7,024 nt of DNA from Bacteroidales bacterium (lineage in GTDB: Bacteria > Bacteroidota > Bacteroidia > Bacteroidales > GCA-2748055), in assembly GCA_024763595.1 (NCBI GenBank), contig JANTFK010000172.1:1-7024 (forward strand), given 5' to 3'. Made by a program: the position numbers and the translations under genes. The number at the start of each line of letters is the position of its first letter. Within the stretch, counting starts at the first letter, position 1. Below are positions 5,460 through 7,024 of this stretch, piece after piece. The notes beneath the pieces are model-generated. The model did not search any database. It saw only the letters and a program-made list of their open reading frames with translations, and was not told the origin of the DNA.

Positions 5460-6380
5460 CTATACCAGGCTGATCTTTTTTCCACCGTGCTCAAGACTCG
5501 TTTTTGCTCCGATTAATGTACGGATAATATTTTCTGTTTTTTCAAAAGGAAGCCGGGAACGGCCCTCCCGAACAGATTTGGTGAATTCAGCCAGATTCTC
5601 TTTAAACATGGCGTAGGAATTGCTGATCTCAACCAGCTGCCAGTTATCACGGCCGAAAAGCGAGAGTTGAAATGTTGCCTTAATATTTTTAAAAAGATGT
5701 ACGGTAGCAAGCAGTCCGTTCTCAAACCGGATTAGCACAATATCTTTTCCCGACTTGCTGAGATGTTGAACCGAAATTGCCGCCGGGTCATTTAGCAGCG
5801 CGAACAGCGCTTCAAGCATGTGCACACCATATTTTACCCAGTCTTTCGTTCCCACCACAGTTACCAGTTCGATCTTTCCCAGTGAAACCATCCCGGTCTT
5901 TGCTGTTCGGCATTCGTGCGCGTAACGCATGGAAGAGCAGGACATGATAAATTTCCCGGCGTCATGCTGCCGGTGAAAATAGCCCAGATCTTCCATATTG
6001 ATGGCCAGTGGTTTGTCAATGAAAACAGGAACGTCAGCATCCAGGAAAGGGGCTGCCATGGTCACATGGTTTTCCGGGTCATCCCGTGCCAGGATGACCG
6101 CATCGACGCGGCCGATCATCTCCTCTTTCCGGTCGGCCACATTTTCTATCATAGAAGCCTTTGCAATGTGTTCGGAGATCTGTCTTTCCTGTGTCCATAT
6201 ATGTGTGACACGGGCACCGTCAATACCCAGGGTATCCCTGTTGGCTTCCAGATAGAGCGGGATACCTGCGAAACCACAATGCTCCATCTCTTTTTTGTCG
6301 TAATCACCGTTGATGATGGCTGACCATGAATAGGGATGGCCGTTTCCTTCACTCATGCCGATAATGCCCAGTTTTAACAT
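5460..6380 (-). CDS. Short Gfo/Idh/MocA-type oxidoreductase with atypical nucleotide-binding loop
   Basis: A 306-residue protein, shorter than the usual 340-380. It starts LKLGIIG like a Rossmann fold, but instead of GxGxxG the loop reads GMSEGNGHPYSW (8-19). The rest of the N-terminal domain fits the family: DAVILARDDPENH (93-105), a strand leading to IDKPLA (Asp122-Lys123-Pro124, the counterpart of EKP) and KYGVHMLEALFALL (183-196), where His187 matches the usual catalytic His position. The second domain is compact, with strands VLIRFENGLLATVHLF and FQLSLFG. The ATG at 6378-6380 is required by the first beta strand and overlaps the end of the preceding gene by 32 bases in another frame, which suggests translational coupling. 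It is followed after 27 bases by the dehydrogenase gene. Probable role: redox step on a sugar or sugar derivative. The exact substrate is unknown, and a non-enzymatic or divergent cofactor role cannot be excluded. Confidence 0.85.
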   Translation of the reverse strand: MLKLGIIGMSEGNGHPYSWSAIINGDYDKKEMEHCGFAGIPLYLEANRDTLGIDGARVTHIWTQERQISEHIAKASMIENVADRKEEMIGRVDAVILARDDPENHVTMAAPFLDADVPVFIDKPLAINMEDLGYFHRQHDAGKFIMSCSSMRYAHECRTAKTGMVSLGKIELVTVVGTKDWVKYGVHMLEALFALLNDPAAISVQHLSKSGKDIVLIRFENGLLATVHLFKNIKATFQLSLFGRDNWQLVEISNSYAMFKENLAEFTKSVREGRSRLPFEKTENIIRTLIGAKTSLEHGGKKISLV

Positions 6381-7024
6381 ATTCCAAAGGTAAGTTATTG
6401 TATGTACGTGCTAATACTGCAATATTTCGTTCGTCCCCTGTTAAACTATCAACAGGATTCGAAAGATAGTAGTCAACCGGAGGCAGCATATAGCCATGAA
6501 CAGGCCTGGTAAAACCATAAAGCCCAACCTTTTTTTCGATTGCTGCAGGCACAACCTCTTCCGGGTCCTGTTTATTCCAGTTTGCCAAACATGTGATAAG
6601 TTTAGTTTCACTTTCAACCATTTCCCGCATACCTTTAATTCTGTCAATATCTCCAGCTTCATTCATTAACCAGTCCACTTCTTTTAAAAGATCAGTGCCA
6701 ACATACTCTTTACTGGTAACATTGTATGCAGTTAACCAGATAATACAATCCGGCTTCGATTTTTTTGTTATCTCTCTGATCCGTTTCCAGGCCCTGTTAA
6801 TTGCTTTACGACGAAAATCCAATTCAATTTCATGAGAGATTAATTCTTTTCCAGGAAAAGGTTGGTTCATTAATTCCTGGTACATTTCCTGCTCACAAGG
6901 TATCCATCTTAATGGAGGGAGCGGGTCTCTGCCTCCTCCCGGGTTATAAAACCAATCCAGCATAATCCCATCCATATCTGTGTTTTTTATGGCATCCTCA
7001 ATAGAGGCACACAAATAATCAATA
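6349..7024 (-). CDS. Probable TIM-barrel glycosidase-like protein, C-terminal part (partial)
   Basis: The frame is open to the right edge, where it reads I-D-Y-L-C-A-S-I-E-D-A. The TTG at 7012-7014 is just an internal Leu codon, so the true start lies outside. The 224 visible codons show a pattern common in beta/alpha-barrel glycoside hydrolases: a strand ending DGIMLDWFYNPGGG, a basic helix DFRRKAINRAWKRIREI, a strand CIIWLTAYN, then EVDWLMNEAGD, a strand KLITCLANW, and VGLYGFTRPV near the end. The Asp in MLDW and Glu in MNEAGD are candidate functional acids. I do not recognise a specific family. It resembles unassigned glycosidase-like families and, distantly, fucosidase-type barrels. Its stop (6349-6351) lies inside the next gene. 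By eye it is more AT-rich than its operon partners. The operon promoter must lie beyond the window. Confidence 0.65.
   Translation of the reverse strand, partial: IDYLCASIEDAIKNTDMDGIMLDWFYNPGGGRDPLPPLRWIPCEQEMYQELMNQPFPGKELISHEIELDFRRKAINRAWKRIREITKKSKPDCIIWLTAYNVTSKEYVGTDLLKEVDWLMNEAGDIDRIKGMREMVESETKLITCLANWNKQDPEEVVPAAIEKKVGLYGFTRPVHGYMLPPVDYYLSNPVDSLTGDERNIAVLARTYNNLPLEYVKTGHYRHE

Noticed and set aside
5131..5616. 161-codon open frame on the + strand
   Set aside because: It lies antisense to the dehydrogenase and oxidoreductase genes, which have strong family motifs. Its Ser/Pro-rich translation is a shadow of those genes.

Overview
The window most likely comes from a member of the Bacteroidota. 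The evidence is the style of the broken tyrosine recombinase (short arm-binding domain, then a SAM-like core-binding domain), an IS21-type istB end with TGCAGT-containing terminal repeats, start codons without clear Shine-Dalgarno sequences, and a cluster mixing Gfo/Idh/MocA oxidoreductases with a secreted beta-propeller protein. Family or genus cannot be resolved from the sequence alone.

The left part (about 1-1990) is mobile-element debris. It opens with the last 59 codons of an IS21-family helper ATPase (istB, + strand), followed by tandem repeats that look like the right end of the insertion sequence (about 229-300). Next, on the - strand, is a full-length tyrosine recombinase gene (379-1662) cut in two by one in-frame TAA codon. 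It keeps its catalytic residues but also carries a local anomaly in the last helix of its core-binding domain. A gene-free stretch of about 330 bases follows (1663-1991). It contains short direct and inverted repeats near the recombinase start, a strong 10-bp hairpin, and a pair of 19-base direct repeats 20 bases apart.

The right part (1992-7024) is metabolic. A Gfo/Idh/MocA oxidoreductase on the + strand (1992-3134) converges, with a single base between stop codons, on a - strand operon. In transcription order the operon holds: a probable TIM-barrel glycosidase-like protein that enters from beyond the right edge (stop at 6349); a second, shorter Gfo/Idh/MocA protein with an unusual nucleotide-binding loop (5460-6380, overlapping the gene before it by 32 bases); a short-chain dehydrogenase whose catalytic Lys is replaced by Arg (4656-5432); and an exported five-bladed-propeller-like protein (3136-4620). 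The gaps inside the operon are -32, 27 and 35 bases, which fits one transcript.

Taken together, the genes look like a small pathway for an unusual sugar or glycoside. An exported propeller protein and a barrel hydrolase-like protein would act on the glycan or glycoside, and three predicted NAD(P)-dependent oxidoreductases would work on the sugar or its oxidised intermediates. The substrate cannot be read from the sequence. No RNA genes and no CRISPR array were seen.
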